Source: Trichobilharzia szidati (lineage: Eukaryota > Platyhelminthes > Trematoda > Strigeidida > Schistosomatidae). Taken from it: a stretch of 64,000 nucleotides of DNA. The stretch spans positions 5,119,204-5,183,203 of the forward strand of contig OX235273.1 of assembly GCA_944472155.2 (NCBI GenBank). The letters run 5' to 3'. Shown one piece after another: positions 32,141 through 42,712 of the stretch. The first letter of the stretch is position 1. Each line of letters begins with the position of its first letter. Under the pieces are notes generated by a model. It searched no databases. It saw only the letters and a program-made list of their open reading frames with translations, and had not been told where the DNA came from. Position numbers and translations under genes: made by a program.

Positions 32141-32424
32141 ACAGATAAGGAACTCATTTACTGTGTTTTGCTTCGTCTGAAAGGGAGGACAAAGGGTGCT
32201 TCTGGAGAATCTCAAATTTAAATAAAAAAGTTGTATTACACAACGTTTGGTTCTCAATACACTAGTGACTGGTATGTATGCTGAAGGAAGTTTTCTTCTT
32301 AGAGAGAGATCATTTTAATATTCAGTGATATCTGAAAGTGCTTTCAAATTGTATAAGTACTTATACATATATGCAATGGCTCAGAAAAAGGATCGTCTGT
32401 TGACATTGTTGACATTTTCTAATT
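32141..32424. other. Spacer
   Basis: AT-rich; nothing recognised. Confidence 0.35.
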
Positions 32425-32890
32425 GTCCACTAACCGGTTTCAGTCCATGATGAAATCCTGAAACCAAACCAACACTTAAATATCAATCTGATGCTCACTA
32501 GTGTCTGGCCCTAACCAGGTAGGTAGTTACCTGAGTTCTGGTGGGATAAAGATCGGGTTTAAGGACAAATACGAGCCAGCAATGACATTCGCTAGCGATC
32601 GCTCCGTTTCATAAATTGGGACAAGTAGGAATCACCGGACCATTGAATCGGTATCCAGTGGCTGGATGAATGGTCTACGAAGGCGCCTTGTAATCAGAAG
32701 GTCCTGGATTCGAACGTCAGTGGGTGCGTACTAATGAGGAGTCCTGAACTATTGGGACGAAACAGCTGTTAAATACTTCCAGGTTTTCTTATAATACTCT
32801 AACCGATGTTAGTTCATGATGAATTCATTAAACCAATCAAATCACTGCAAACTAACAAATGAATATTAATCTGATGTTAAGCAGTGGCAT
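32425..32890 (+). mobile_element. Sm-alpha-like SINE, long tandem-type unit
   Basis: Starts with the tail of one unit (CTAACCGGTTTCAGTCCATG, 32429-32448), runs through the upstream block (ACTAGTGTCTGGCCCTAACC, 32499-32518) and the head (CAGTGGCTGGATGAATGGTC). It continues with B box GGATTCGAACG (32704-32714), CTAATGAGGAGTCCTGAACT and GGGACGAAACAGCTGTTAAA (32749-32768), and a second tail (CTAACCGATGTTAGTTCATG). Tail-unit-tail order is expected from a tandem satellite array cut out as 1.3 units. Here stem II (AGTCC..GGGAC) and GAAAC are retained. Confidence 0.8.
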
Positions 32891-32999
32891 TGTTCAAGAG
32901 GTTTAAAATCCACTGTAACACCCTACTGCTGACGAGGAGAGAAACGAAAACTCAATACCCATACAATTTCATCAAAAAATGTCTCATTTCAATAGTCAG

Positions 33000-33395
33000 C
33001 ATATCATCACAAACCAACATCAGTGAGATGGATCACTGAAAGCCAGAGTGCACTGAACGGCTCTTCGCTCCCAGTTCGAGACTATATGAGTTGCACAGCC
33101 ACAGACCTCATAAACAGGGATCTGGCACGAAACCTTCAGATTATGAGCCTAAATCCATTGAACGTTCAAACACTTAGCCTGGAATTCAGTGATCCATGAA
33201 GTCTAACTTGGTCAACTGATGAAATAGCATTGCGTTCTCCAATTCCTTCAATGAGAATCCATGTCATATTTGTTCGAGTCCTGGATTTAATTCCTTGTGG
33301 GGTGGTGAGTACGCATCATTAGAGAGTCTCAGGATAGGAAAAGACAGCTGTCCTGGTACACAATTATCTCCAACTGATGTTCGTTTGCAGACCAA
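33000..33395. mobile_element. Degenerate head-to-head pair of Sm-alpha-like SINEs
   Basis: 33005-33185 is a minus copy (ACATCAGTGAGATGGATCAC, GAACGGCTCTTCGCTCCCAG, AATCCATTGAACGTTC). 33195-33395 is a plus copy (AGTCCTGGATTTAATTCC, GTACGCATCATTAGAGAGTC, GGAAAAGACAGCTGTCCTGG, CTCCAACTGATGTTCG). Both are much diverged; the pol III boxes are poor. Confidence 0.55.
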
Positions 33396-33409
33396 AAGAT
33401 ACAACAGGA

Positions 33410-33545
33410 AAAGGAGACAAAATCAGCACTATTTGTAAAATAAATTACATAAACCATGATAAAAACTACATCAGTCAAATTAGGCGTCCCCTTAGACTAT
33501 GAAGACAAGAATGCAAATTAACTGGGAAAAGATGCAATTTGTATT
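33410..33545 (+). pseudogene. Penelope-like GIY-YIG start (lineage A)
   Basis: ISTICKINYINHDKNYISQI followed by RRPLRL is the IIYKIDCINCEKHYIGQSGR PLRLRI block of 50590-50670 with YIG changed to YIS and the cysteines lost. A short remnant. Confidence 0.65.
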
Positions 33546-33584
33546 TTTTTTATGCTGATGCACATAGACAAATATGAGCACTAA

Positions 33585-34025
33585 TTTCAAGTCAGTTCTT
33601 CTATACTGGTCAGAAACGTGCATGGCGTGTGACGAAAAGGATTTTCAAAAGACTGCAGACGCTTAACCACAGCTGCCCACTTCTATGGCTTCATACTGGT
33701 AATAATAGACTATGGCTGAGAACAAACCAACCAAGAGCCAGTTGCCAAAGAATTATGTCGGCGAAAATGGAGATGGATTGGACACACACCACTGAGGAGG
33801 CCGTCGAATGATATCGCATGCAACGCAGGTCATCTCTGTTGAGTGGAATCTCAATGGTAAAAGACGAGCGGTTCGTCGTTGCGAAGGTGGCATGGAGGAG
33901 ATGAGAGATTAAGAGCAATCGTGGAGCCAAACAGCCAAAGAAGAGAGCAGAAAATGTAAGAAATTTAAAATGTGTTGTTAAAGAGCCATGTTCCACTAGG
34001 AATTCAAAGGAATGATAATAATTAT
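33585..34025 (+). pseudogene. RTE-like LINE 3' end
   Basis: Over several frames: SVLLYWSETCMACDEKDFQK, LQTLNHSCPLLWL, then [20 protein letters not shown] (33762-33820), VEWNLNGKRRAVRRCEGGMEE. The hairpin-bearing tail GAGCCATGTTCCACTAGGAA (33983-34002) and TAATTATTATTT follow. 5' truncated. Confidence 0.75.
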
Positions 34026-34109
34026 TATTTAGTATTTATATTATTTCTTGTCATTTATAGTCTTCATTCTAGCATTCTTTCAATACTAAAGTAATAATAA
34101 ATTGTTTTG

Positions 34110-35690
34110 AAACACACAGCATTGTGACTTTAACCTATTTTAAAGACCCAAAAGAATTACATAACAGATCTGATATTGTTATCCTTAAATCTGATAAAGT
34201 CTATAGTGTAGTTGTAATGGACAAATGTGAATATAAAACAAAAATGTTATCCATTCTTAATGATAAAAGAAAATTTATAGCCGATGTCCCTTCTGATAAT
34301 ATCAGAATATTAGATGGAAAAGTCACCTCACCTCATTGCATCCAATTCTATCAATGTGTCACTATTTTACACATAAATTGGCAAAATGGTCAGCTGATGT
34401 TTAAAGTTCAGTACTCAACGAATTACGTAAGTTCTCTTTGAAAGATACATTTCAACTTCTTGACTGTCTTGCAGATTTGAGCATAAAAGATAGGAAGATG
34501 GATTCCTTTGATGTTCATTCCTTGTTTATGAATGCACCATTGATTAGGACTGGTGAAACTCTATGTGACTACAGACCTTCTAGTTGTTTTTCATTCCCTT
34601 TTCCTTATTTGGAAGAGGTATTACTAGATACTAAGAACATCTATTTCACTGTTTGACGGTAAGCACTTTCGCCAAGTGGGTGGCGTTGCTATGGGGAGTC
34701 CATTAAGACTTTTGTTGGCAGATGTTTGTATGTCTAATGTTGGAAACTTGTCCTTTGATATAACTGCTAAATTGTCCTTCTGTAGAAGATATGTAGATGA
34801 TAATATTTTGATATGTGATGATCATGAAGATATGGGTCCTGTGCTGGATAGACTTAACTCCGTAGAGAACCATATAAGTCTTGCATGTGATGAATAAAGT
34901 CGCAAACAGCTGGCATTTTTAGAAATACTTATGAATCGGAGAGACGATGCTTCAATAAGATGGCAAGTTTGCAGAAAGTCTACTTGAACAGGACAATACC
35001 TTGATTTTCACAGCTTCTGTCCACTAAAGTGTAAGACAGGCTTGTTGAAATACGTATTCAAGACGACTCAGCGATTTGTAAAGCTGATGTTAAAGACGAT
35101 GAGAATAAAATAATGGTGAATACGCTTGTTGAAAGCGGATATCCTTTAAAAGTTTCAAACAGGTGTAGAAGTCAATTAGCCTTAAAACCTACAATCAATT
35201 CTCTCTCCAAGAAAAAAAGTTTTCATTAAATTACCATCCAGTGAGGGAGTAAATAGTAAGATTTTAAGACGGAGATTAAACTCGATCATCTGTGAGATCT
35301 ATTATGCAGCTCCGCTTGTAATCATTGAAAAAGGTGAAAATATGCTCCACTATAAACTTAACAAGTGCACAAGTGATTATGTTACATCTCACACTATTTA
35401 CCGATTTACTTGTGTAGTCGCGCTTTTCATGTAAGGGTGCGACAGCATATTCCTTAATGGTTAGAAAGACAGATGAACTAAGATAAATCGATAGACGCTG
35501 ATGGCAGCACACTGCAAACTTCTTCTAATCGATGTAAACCATAAAAGTGATGTCAAAACAGCTTTTAAGGTTATTTTCAAAGACGGTCAAGGGCGCTTAT
35601 TGAAACATACTGAGGTTACAGCTATTCATAAACTTAAGCCACCCCCCTTTATGTGTAAGAAAGCAATCTGCTATTACTGCTGACATACCT
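34110..35690 (+). pseudogene. Penelope-like element, nearly full RT plus GIY-YIG (lineage C)
   Basis: Plus strand: TYFKDPKELHNRSDIVILKS and DKVYSVVVMDKCEYKTKML (the PLE RT0/1 block, usually ADKG.AVVVMD). Then SFDVHSLFMNAPL (motif A region), YGVAMGSP-like GGVAMGSPLRLLLADVCMSN (motif B) and FCRRYVDDNILI (YVDD, 34790-34801). LAFLEILMNRRDD and STTGQYLDFHSFCPLKCKT-like sequence follow. The linker has RRRLNSIICEIYYAAP (35270-35320). The nuclease is decayed (HTIYRFTC, then NHKSDVKTAFKVIFK, 35530-35580), ending MCKKAICYYC. About 1.6 kb with at least five frame breaks and a deletion near 34330-34440. The fullest PLE on the plus strand. Confidence 0.85.
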
Positions 35691-35814
35691 TGATAATCCT
35701 TATCTGATTAGATAAGCAAGCGCAGTGTTGCCAATTATTCTTTTATTCTTAAATTCCTTTTATTGTCACTTTATTTACTTTAATTTTCAAGTGTTGGTTT
35801 GTAAGGGTTTGACT

Positions 35815-35980
35815 GATTGGTAACGGGATTTCACAACGAGCCAAAATCGTTTAGAGAAGCACTGGAAAACCTGGGAGTACTGAACAGCTATTCCACACTA
35901 ATTCAAATATCTTCAGCAGTGCGCACTCGCCGGGGTTCGGACCCAGAACCTATTGATTACAAGGCGAGCTGGTAGACCGT
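35815..35980 (-). mobile_element. Sm-alpha-like SINE, minus copy of an inverted pair
   Basis: Tail (GATTTCACAACGAGCCAAAA), AGTACTGAACAGCTATTCCA, TTCAAATATCTTCAGCAGTG, B box (GGGGTTCGGACCCAGAAC, 35932-35949) and A box up to GGTAGACCGTTA (35969-35980). It then switches abruptly to a plus-strand hammerhead-like segment without a head. Confidence 0.75.
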
Positions 35981-36465
35981 TAAGGACAAAACAGCTGTTT
36001 AGTACTACCAGGTTTTCCAATGTTTCTCTAGCCGATGCCAACTCATGAAGCAATCCTGTAACCATATCAACCAAATCCTTGAAAACCAACACTTGAATAT
36101 CATTGAGACGCTCACTAACGATTGGCCCTATTCAGATAGGTATTCACCCGGGGTGCTAGTGGAAAGTCATGATCATTAGGGTACAGCAGGTTGGGTGTGA
36201 GGATAAATACTCGCTGAAGACATTGACTAATAGTCGCCCTATATCGTGAATTGGTAGAAGTTGGAACTCATCGGTTGGTCATTAGATTGAGTCCCAGTGG
36301 CTCAATGGTCTACGACCTCGCCTTCTAATTAGAGGGTCCTGGGGTAGAACCCCGGTGGGTTGGTACTAGTGAAGAGTCTCAAACAATGGTGAAACAGCTA
36401 GCCAGTACTCACTGCAGGTTTCCCAATGATTCTCTAACTGATGTCAGTTCAAGATGAAACTATGT
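35981..36465 (+). mobile_element. Sm-alpha-like SINE, long tandem-type unit
   Basis: Begins inside a unit (AGGACAAAACAGCTGTTTAG, 35982-36001), continues through the tail and the upstream block (CACTAACGATTGGCCCTATT), then a full head (CCCAGTGGCTCAATGGTCTA, 36293-36312), a B-box remnant (GGGGTAGAACCCCGG, 36341-36355) and AGTGAAGAGTCTCAAACAAT with GTGAAACAGCTAGCCAGTAC. The tail is CTAACTGATGTCAGTTC. The unit is about 340 bases, as expected for a satellite-like repeat. Confidence 0.8.
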
Positions 36466-36489
36466 ACTTTTATTTCCCTCAATTTTTTC

Positions 36490-37259
36490 ATATAAACTGA
36501 CTTGACACGTCAATGTGTATGTGTTGAGATTGTTTGAAATATATTGCTCAAAAATACATCACATCACCTTTTTCAGACAGTCTCTGTCTTCTGATAACAC
36601 CATCCAAATTTATAGAAGGGACTATCTGTTTTAGACCATTTTGTACAAACCACTCACCCAACACTTTTTACAGTCTTCAACTGATTTGTCAGTTTTCCTT
36701 CCCCATAATTCATGAATTTGTTTATGCCTTATCACCATCATTATCATCTGTCATTTCACAATATTTTGTAATTGAATTCATAAGGAAAGACACAATTTTT
36801 TTGTTTATCGAAGAAATAATGTTTCTTTTCAACGAATTTATTTTCAGCCATCTGTACAGTCATATTCATAGTATTACGGAAAACAGCATCAAGTGGCACT
36901 GGAAATTGGTCAATTAATACACCGCATATGACAAGAATAAAGATAATTAATATGATGTACTGGGATGGCGAGAGGAAAGACTTAAAGTGGATGAATTATT
37001 TTTTAAAAAAATCTGAGTACTAATTTACTTATTTAATAATCTTTAAATGTTTCAAAATTCATCTACTTCAACCCGTGCCTCCAAACTCAAATACATCCCT
37101 TAAATTATCTTTATTCTTATCATATGCATATTGACTGAGCAATTTCTAGCGAACGAAATATTCTCATGTTGAGTGATAAGAAAAAGACGTAAACAGCGAA
37201 TAAAATTTCCTTTTTGACGATTCATTTTCATGAGATAATAAAAAAGAAAAGAAGCAAAA
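36490..37259. repeat. PLE 3' untranslated blocks and AT-rich DNA
   Basis: 36500-36630 repeats 18745-18870 (TGTTTGAAATATATTGCTCA against TGTTCGAAATGTGTCGCGCA). 36815-36875 resembles, on the minus strand, the conserved block at 28468-28518. The 127-codon open frame 36534-36917 is AT-rich and shows no domain; I treat it as chance. Confidence 0.5.
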
Positions 37260-38960
37260 TTGTAGTAAGAACTTTATTCTGGCCATGGTAGGGTTAGTGA
37301 ATGTATATAGCGCTTTTGAATGCATAGGTCCGATTTCATTTCTCAATCAGCTAATGTTTCAGCTGTATACAGATGGTGCATGCGAAGTACCTTTGTATGA
37401 TATTGAGGGACTCTGTGTAGCACTGTGAAGCATTCATGCTGGGGTACTTGGTGTTTGGAGTTGACAAAGTGTTCGAGGATGAAGCTGCTAATATTCCTCT
37501 TTTCTCCTCTGGCTAACCAAGCTAGAAAATGTTCCAGAATGCCGTTGTGGACCCAACATTGCCTACGGTCGATATACTTTGCTCAACACGAGCAAGTAAA
37601 TTGATGAATACTCAGTGAAGTGTCAAAAGTCGGTATCTTATCCTTAACGTTAGACTGGATAAATTGTCTGCTGGAGAACATGATGAGTATGGTGGTTTCT
37701 AAGAGCTCCTGCAGCGATGTCACCTTTGAAATCCAGGTTCATGAAGAGAGTTTTCCTAGGAGCAGTTGTAATTTTCGGTGACGGAGGCTTTTCCTTCATG
37801 TTTTCTTCTTTGAATCTTGTTGGATACCTGATCTCTGGTAGGGTTTCACGTGATAAATTTAATTCTTTGTCCATCATGTCTTCCAAACAGACTTCGCTAA
37901 TTCTTTAACTTAATGAACGTACCAGGTTTTGCTTCTGGAACAATCGGCTGAAGCTCTGGAAGTTGACAAACTGTCTCATTCATGTTGGCCGATGACATGT
38001 CGATCATAGGATCGTACAGTCTTGTCTTCTGGTAAGTAATACATCAAGGAATAGAGAAGATACTCTAAATCAGATTCTTCATCACGAATTATGAGCGTAT
38101 CATCTACGTATCTCCTATATACGGGCAGCTGACTTATAAAAGCATCGAAGATATTGTTTTTGAAACTCACCATGATGCAGTCATTTAGGAGTGGACCGAG
38201 AGGAGATCCCATGGCTACACCATATTTCTGTACATAGAATTTTTCAGTGAATTTGAACCGAATATTAAAAGTACATCTGAAAAGTATTTCTTTCAGGTAG
38301 TTTATAGGAAGAGGAACTTCTAAGCTGTTGGTTTCGATGTAGTCAGAAATGAAGCATATTGTTTCTGTCAAGAGAATGCTTGTGAATAAAGAGGTGACAT
38401 CTAATGACAGCGTTTTTCTTTCAGGCACGTCGATATCTTTCACTGAGTTGACGAAATCAAATGTATCGCCAAGGCATTATTCTGTCATTTGCCTTCTAAC
38501 TGGTTCAGGGAATTTATGAAATACTTTCAGGCTTCTTTATTAGTCGTTAAGTAGTATAGTCGCAATTTTTTTGTCTGACACTGGATACATTATCCTGAAA
38601 CATTTGTCGGTCGTCATCGGACAGTTCATGTAAAGCATGGCTGTTGTGTGACGCGTTGCACTCAAGTTTGAGTAGGCGTGAGCGGATGGCGTCGATGTTA
38701 TTCACTGTGTGATGTTTTATTGTTTTTGAATTAAGGTGAATGTGATTCCGGCGGAGATTCTTCCAGCACTGTTTAAGATACCCATTCTTATCGATGCATC
38801 TTTTCAGAAAATTAAGCTCCATGTTAACTTCAGCAAGCTCGACCCAAAAACTCAAGAATGTGTCCACTTCCTTCATTGTCAGTCTAGTGCCTTTTTCCGT
38901 AATATTATTATGACTTTCCAGGTTGAAAATATGTGCTTTTCCTTATGAATTCAATGAGAA
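37260..38960 (-). pseudogene. Penelope-like element, N-terminal region, RT and GIY-YIG
   Basis: From 38960 down: LTMKEVDTFLSFWVELAEVN and RRNHIHLNSKTIKHHTVNNI (38880-38600, N-terminal domain). RT at 38443-37976: KTLSLDVTSLFTSILL (motif A), YGVAMGSPLGPLLNDC (motif B), VYRRYVDDTLII (YVDD at 38110-38099). Linker 37886-37650 with KTLFMNLDFKGDIAAGAL. A nuclease tail runs from 37600 to 37280: FLAWLARGEKRNISSFILEH, HECFTVLHRVPQYH, AETLAD, LCIQKRYIHSLTLPWPE. The GIY-YIG core itself is damaged (TCSC..KYIDRR). About 400 bases between YVDD and linker are deleted. The fullest PLE on the minus strand. Confidence 0.85.
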
Positions 38961-39904
38961 TATTTCATGATTGAATTCAGCCTATCAAGTCGCTTAAATA
39001 CTATTCATTTTGTCCTCCTTCAAACTAATCTTTCTTATTCTATCACCGCATAACTGAGCATTATTGTTATGATAAGAAATATTATATTTTATAATTGTAA
39101 GAACTTGACGAGGAGAATTTACTCAAAAGAATATTCTTTTAATCATTCAGGCTAAATGGAGTGCCACTCACTTAATCTGTGAATCATTAATTGCTCGTTT
39201 TTTGTTTCCACATACTGGAAACGAAAGCTTGAAAATGTGACAACATTTGTATAAGACTTTAGTTGAAATGTGAACATCAACTCCAATTTAGATATGGACT
39301 AAAAAGTGTCAGCGACTACAGATTGAAACGCCGATGGATTTCATTTTGTAGGAGACTTAATAAGTAGCTTGGAAACGGTACAAATATTAGAATTAAAATC
39401 CAAGATAATGAAGTGATATAGTAACAATATATTATAAAAAATACAGTTAACAAATTATATGAAATTAATGGTTACTCAGTGATACAGTCAACGCCCACTG
39501 CTACAAATCATCCACAGAAGTGTTCGCTGCTGGAGTCCTTACTACTAGCAGAAGCTGTGCACCGGTTGTAGAATAGTCTTCCGATGAGGATAGAAGGTTC
39601 CTGCAATATCCAAAAGACACAACACTTTTAGTAGTGAAACAAGTAGACAGTATGGACCAGCGAGAAGACGAAGCGTTGAACAGCACACTATACTTTAGAT
39701 TGTACTCTAAAGTTATGTACATTTTACAATGAATCGTTTTAAACAAAAGTTGTGTACAATGTTTATATTTTTAACATTTAACAAAAAAACTGCACAATTA
39801 TATTGTTCCAGACACCACAGCTTCATAATATGCTTAAGTGTTCTGTAGATCAAAGGAAGTGAGAATATAAACCCATAACGGACCTACAGAAAGACCTAAG
39901 AAGG
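38961..39904. other. Unassigned DNA
   Basis: Nearly 1 kb without recognisable coding or repeat sequence. 39501-39746 (-) is open but featureless. Confidence 0.4.
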
Positions 39905-40120
39905 TCCGAATTTCGTAGAAGAGTTCTTATATCTTTTATAGAAAATCTGAACACTTAGAAGCAGAAATTAACAACTGGTTAGAAGAAGACAAGACTTCAG
40001 GTGAACATCGGAGACGATGGAGGTGACAAAGATACCAGAGTGGCAGCAAACAAGCAACTCCACTGACGGGAAAATTCTTATCTATTCGAGGGGCATCCTT
40101 TCAACTGTAGGTGGTACAGA
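39905..40120 (+). pseudogene. RTE-like LINE, linker part, left of a CR1 insertion
   Basis: MEVTKIPEWQQTSNSTDGKI, then GILSTVGGTD, is the RTE linker (EVMKI..QQ...I.G..., SIVSTTGGTDED). It ends at GGTD at about 40118, where CR1 begins. The RTE resumes at 41181. Confidence 0.7.
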
Positions 40121-41180
40121 TTGGTACATTAAGGTCGATAAGTGGTCCAAGGAAAATGGTCTCACCCTAAACCCCTCCAAATGCCAAACAGTCAATTTCA
40201 CCTTTAGGCATAAATCCGACATAAACAAACTGGTTGGCTCTCACGAGGTATGAAACATAGACGGCACTGAAATAGAAACCAAATCGGAAATCAAATACCT
40301 AGGTGTCATTCTATCTGCTGATCTCTTCTAGTTGTCTCATATCTTAGCAATTTCTAAGAAAATATTCCGTCTTACCTTCTACATTAAGAAGTTAAGACAT
40401 TCTGGTATAACCCAACCCTTACTCCTACAATTCGTTAATTCTCGCATCCTGCCTATTATTCTCTATTGTTGTCCCTTAGTTTTTCCCGAGCAACTGAAGA
40501 AAGACTATAACATATTACGCAGGATGTCAAAGGTCGTCAGCAGTGTAAGTAACGTAACACTTAACCAGCTTGTTAACACTTTGGTTGACAGGCACATGGA
40601 CTCAAGTGAAAAATGGGCTAAATCCATTTTATCTAACTCACACCATCCTCTTCACTCACAACTCTCATCTCGCATCTCATCAGGCAAAACCAGAAGCCTT
40701 TGTAGAAAACTAATTGTTCGCACCAGCAAGTACAAAAACTCAACCATACCCTACTTAGCTCGTGTTCTGGGCGATAAAGAAAGCATTAGGCGTGACACCC
40801 ATAATTCATTAAATAGTCAGTAGAACAACTTGACCTCATCTTTCTAACTGACATCATTTATAGCTACAACATTTTCTTTCTTTCTTTTCCTTTTCTCTAT
40901 CTTTTTTTTCTCTTATTTGCTACTTTGTTTATTTCTCTCGCTTACGCCAGTAAATATGACAGCACCTACTTTTCTAACACCTTCAAACACTGTTCAACTT
41001 TGGCTTTGCTACCGACATGCCAATGTGTTGTTTTCATAATGAACTGAGATTTCCTTAATCTGTGTAGAATTCTATTTATTGATAATGTACTAACTGGATG
41101 CAATACTGTGGTAGAAATGCTGAGAATTCCATTCTGTATCACATGTACTGTTTTGGAATAAAGCAAATTATTATTATTAA
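40121..41180 (+). pseudogene. CR1-like LINE, C-terminal part and 3' end, nested in RTE
   Basis: KVDKWSKENGLTLNPSKCQT and VNFTFRHKSDINKLVGSHE, a stop, then IDGTEIETKSEIKYLGVILS, a second stop and 40332-40823: HILAISKKIFRLTFYIKKLR, FVNSRILPIILYCCPLVFPE, LVDRHMDSSEKWAKSIL, SKYKNSTIPYLARVLGDKES, stop at 40822. A 350-base 3' UTR follows, with AATAAA (41157-41162) and (ATT)n to 41180. It is 5' truncated. Because RTE sequence flanks both sides, CR1 inserted into the RTE remnant. Confidence 0.85.
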
Positions 41181-41640
41181 GTACCGCTAAACAAGGTTAA
41201 CGCTGTGACCATCCACAGGACATAATATTAGCCAGTAATTCTATATGGCTTAGAGACTTGGTGAGCGTTTCAAGAAAAGTATTTCCAATGGATTTTAGAC
41301 TTTGAACAACGCCTACCTCCGTTCGATAGGGAAGATCAGATGGACAACCAGAAACGACATACAAAACACCCATCTGACAGCTAACCAGTCAGCAACCTGT
41401 TCCATAAGAAATATCTAGAAGTAAATGGAGATAGATTGAACAGTCATTTGAAAAGATATTCAAATAACTTCATGCATCAGGTCGTTGAGTGTAGTCCGAA
41501 TAGAATTCAACGGATTGACTGTCTGAATATAGTATTAGGAAAGTTACGTGGACAGCAAATGTAAGGTTCTGGGTAAACATGATTTCAGGAAACTGAGTGT
41601 AGTGGTTATTATTAGTAATAATAATAATAACAGTAATAGG
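41181..41640 (+). pseudogene. RTE-like LINE, C-terminal part, right of the CR1 insertion
   Basis: NSIWLRDLVSVSRKVFPMDF and NAYLRSIGKIRWTTRNDIQN (41240-41370) correspond to VLLYGSETW...[17 protein letters not shown] of the other copies. EVNGDRLNSHLKRYSNN matches the RRKWRWIGH region. It decays after 41480. AAT-type repeats at 41610-41635 may be its tail. Confidence 0.6.
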
Positions 41641-41855
41641 ATGATAAGGCTTGTGCGTCACTGATTCAGTGGTGATCCAGAGTCCGATTCCCAGCCAACG
41701 TCCGACTCTACACCTCTTAGCCAGTAGTAAGTAAACTTGGTGGAAAGGCAAGGTTTGGCACAAGACTAGCTACCTCACCTCGTAAGGACAATAACACTAG
41801 CTTCAAAGCTCAAAGTTAAAGCCCTATGTTCCGTTCGGAACAAAAGAAATAAATA
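41640..41855 (+). mobile_element. tRNA-derived SINE with RTE-like tail
   Basis: Head with B-box-like GAGTCCGATTCCCAGCC (41681-41697), the CCAGTAGTAAGTAAACTTGG body shared with 48305-48485, and the tail AAAGCCCTATGTTCCGTTCG then GAACAAAAGAAATAAATAAT. Its hairpin GTTCCGTTCGGAAC (41827-41840) keeps both stem halves. CR1 RT sequence begins right after it. Confidence 0.65.
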
Positions 41856-41861
41856 ATGAGA

Positions 41862-42494
41862 GTTTTTTGTATTATATTTACTATTGTTGTTCCAGTACCT
41901 AAATCAACAAGTGGACCTACTGTTAAGTTTCGACCGATTGCTATTACCTCACCTTTTTTAAAAGTTATGGAAAGACTTATTTTACTTAATCTTGAACCCT
42001 CTTTAAAGCCTTTTAATGACCCCAACCAGTTTGCCTATAAACATAGTAGGTGTACCTTAGATGCCGCTGTAGTTCTATATCATAATATAGTCTCTAGTTT
42101 AGATAGAGGAGGCAAATATGTTCGGTGTGCATTCCTTGATTACACATCTGCATTTGACTCTGTACCTAGGTCTCTCTTGTTAAGTAAGCTTGCTGCAACA
42201 CAGAGTGAGAGCTGGATAAATAAGTGGTTGTATTCCTACTTTTCTGATGGGACGCAGTACACTGTCTACAATGGAAAGTCGTCCACTACCTCACCTACTT
42301 TAGCTGGTGTTCCTCAAGGTGCTGTTCTTTCTCCTTTTCTGTTTTCTTTTTTCTTGCATGACTTGCCCTATTCTGATGTAGCCACTTTTGTCAAGTATGC
42401 TGATGACCTCTCTGTATCCATGCCTGTCAACTCTCAGTCAGACTGTTCCAAATTAAATAACTTTCTCTCGGAAATTAGTCAGTGGTCCTCTTCA
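41862..42494 (+). pseudogene. CR1-like LINE reverse transcriptase, uninterrupted
   Basis: Open for about 211 codons with every palm motif: FRPIAITSPFLKVMERLI (RT1), QFAYKHSRCTLDAA (RT2), CAFLDYTSAFDSVPRSLL (motif A, Asp in FLDYTSAFD), AGVPQGAVLSPFLFSFFLHD (motif B), VKYADDLSVSM (motif C, YADD at 42396-42407). RT copies element RNA at the cut site. Upstream endonuclease and downstream thumb are missing. At 42495, right after QWSSSK, the sequence changes in frame to RTE. No stop in the RT part suggests a fairly recent copy, but it is truncated on both sides and cannot act alone. Confidence 0.85.
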
Positions 42495-42712
42495 AAAGTG
42501 GAGATGGATCGGGAATACATTAGGGAGGATGTCGAGTAATATCGTGCATGATGCAGGCCATTGCTCGAGTGGAATCCAAATAGGAAGCGACGAGTGGGTG
42601 GTCGGTGGGAGACTGACATGGAGGAGATTGTGTGAGGAAGAGATGAGAGTGTCTGGCCAATCGTGGACCCGGCTGGAGAGAACGACAGAAAACAGAACAC
42701 CGATAAGAAGAC
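42495..42712 (+). pseudogene. RTE-like LINE C-terminal fragment, fused to CR1
   Basis: KVEMDREYIREDVE continues the CR1 frame but is RTE sequence out of frame (AAAGTGGAGATGGATyGG is the KWRWIG codon block). In the next frame: MSSNIVHDAGHCSSGIQIGS then GRLTWRRLCEEEMRVSGQSW and ENRTPIRRL. It ends at 42712, where an upstream RTE segment starts again. Confidence 0.75.

Noticed and set aside
31592..32257. Long open frames (about 170-217 codons) over the N run on both strands
   Set aside because: They exist only because N is read as any residue; the region is an assembly gap.
36534..36917. 127-codon plus-strand open frame as a membrane protein gene
   Set aside because: Phe/Ile/Ser-rich translation follows from AT content, and the DNA aligns in part with PLE 3' untranslated repeats.
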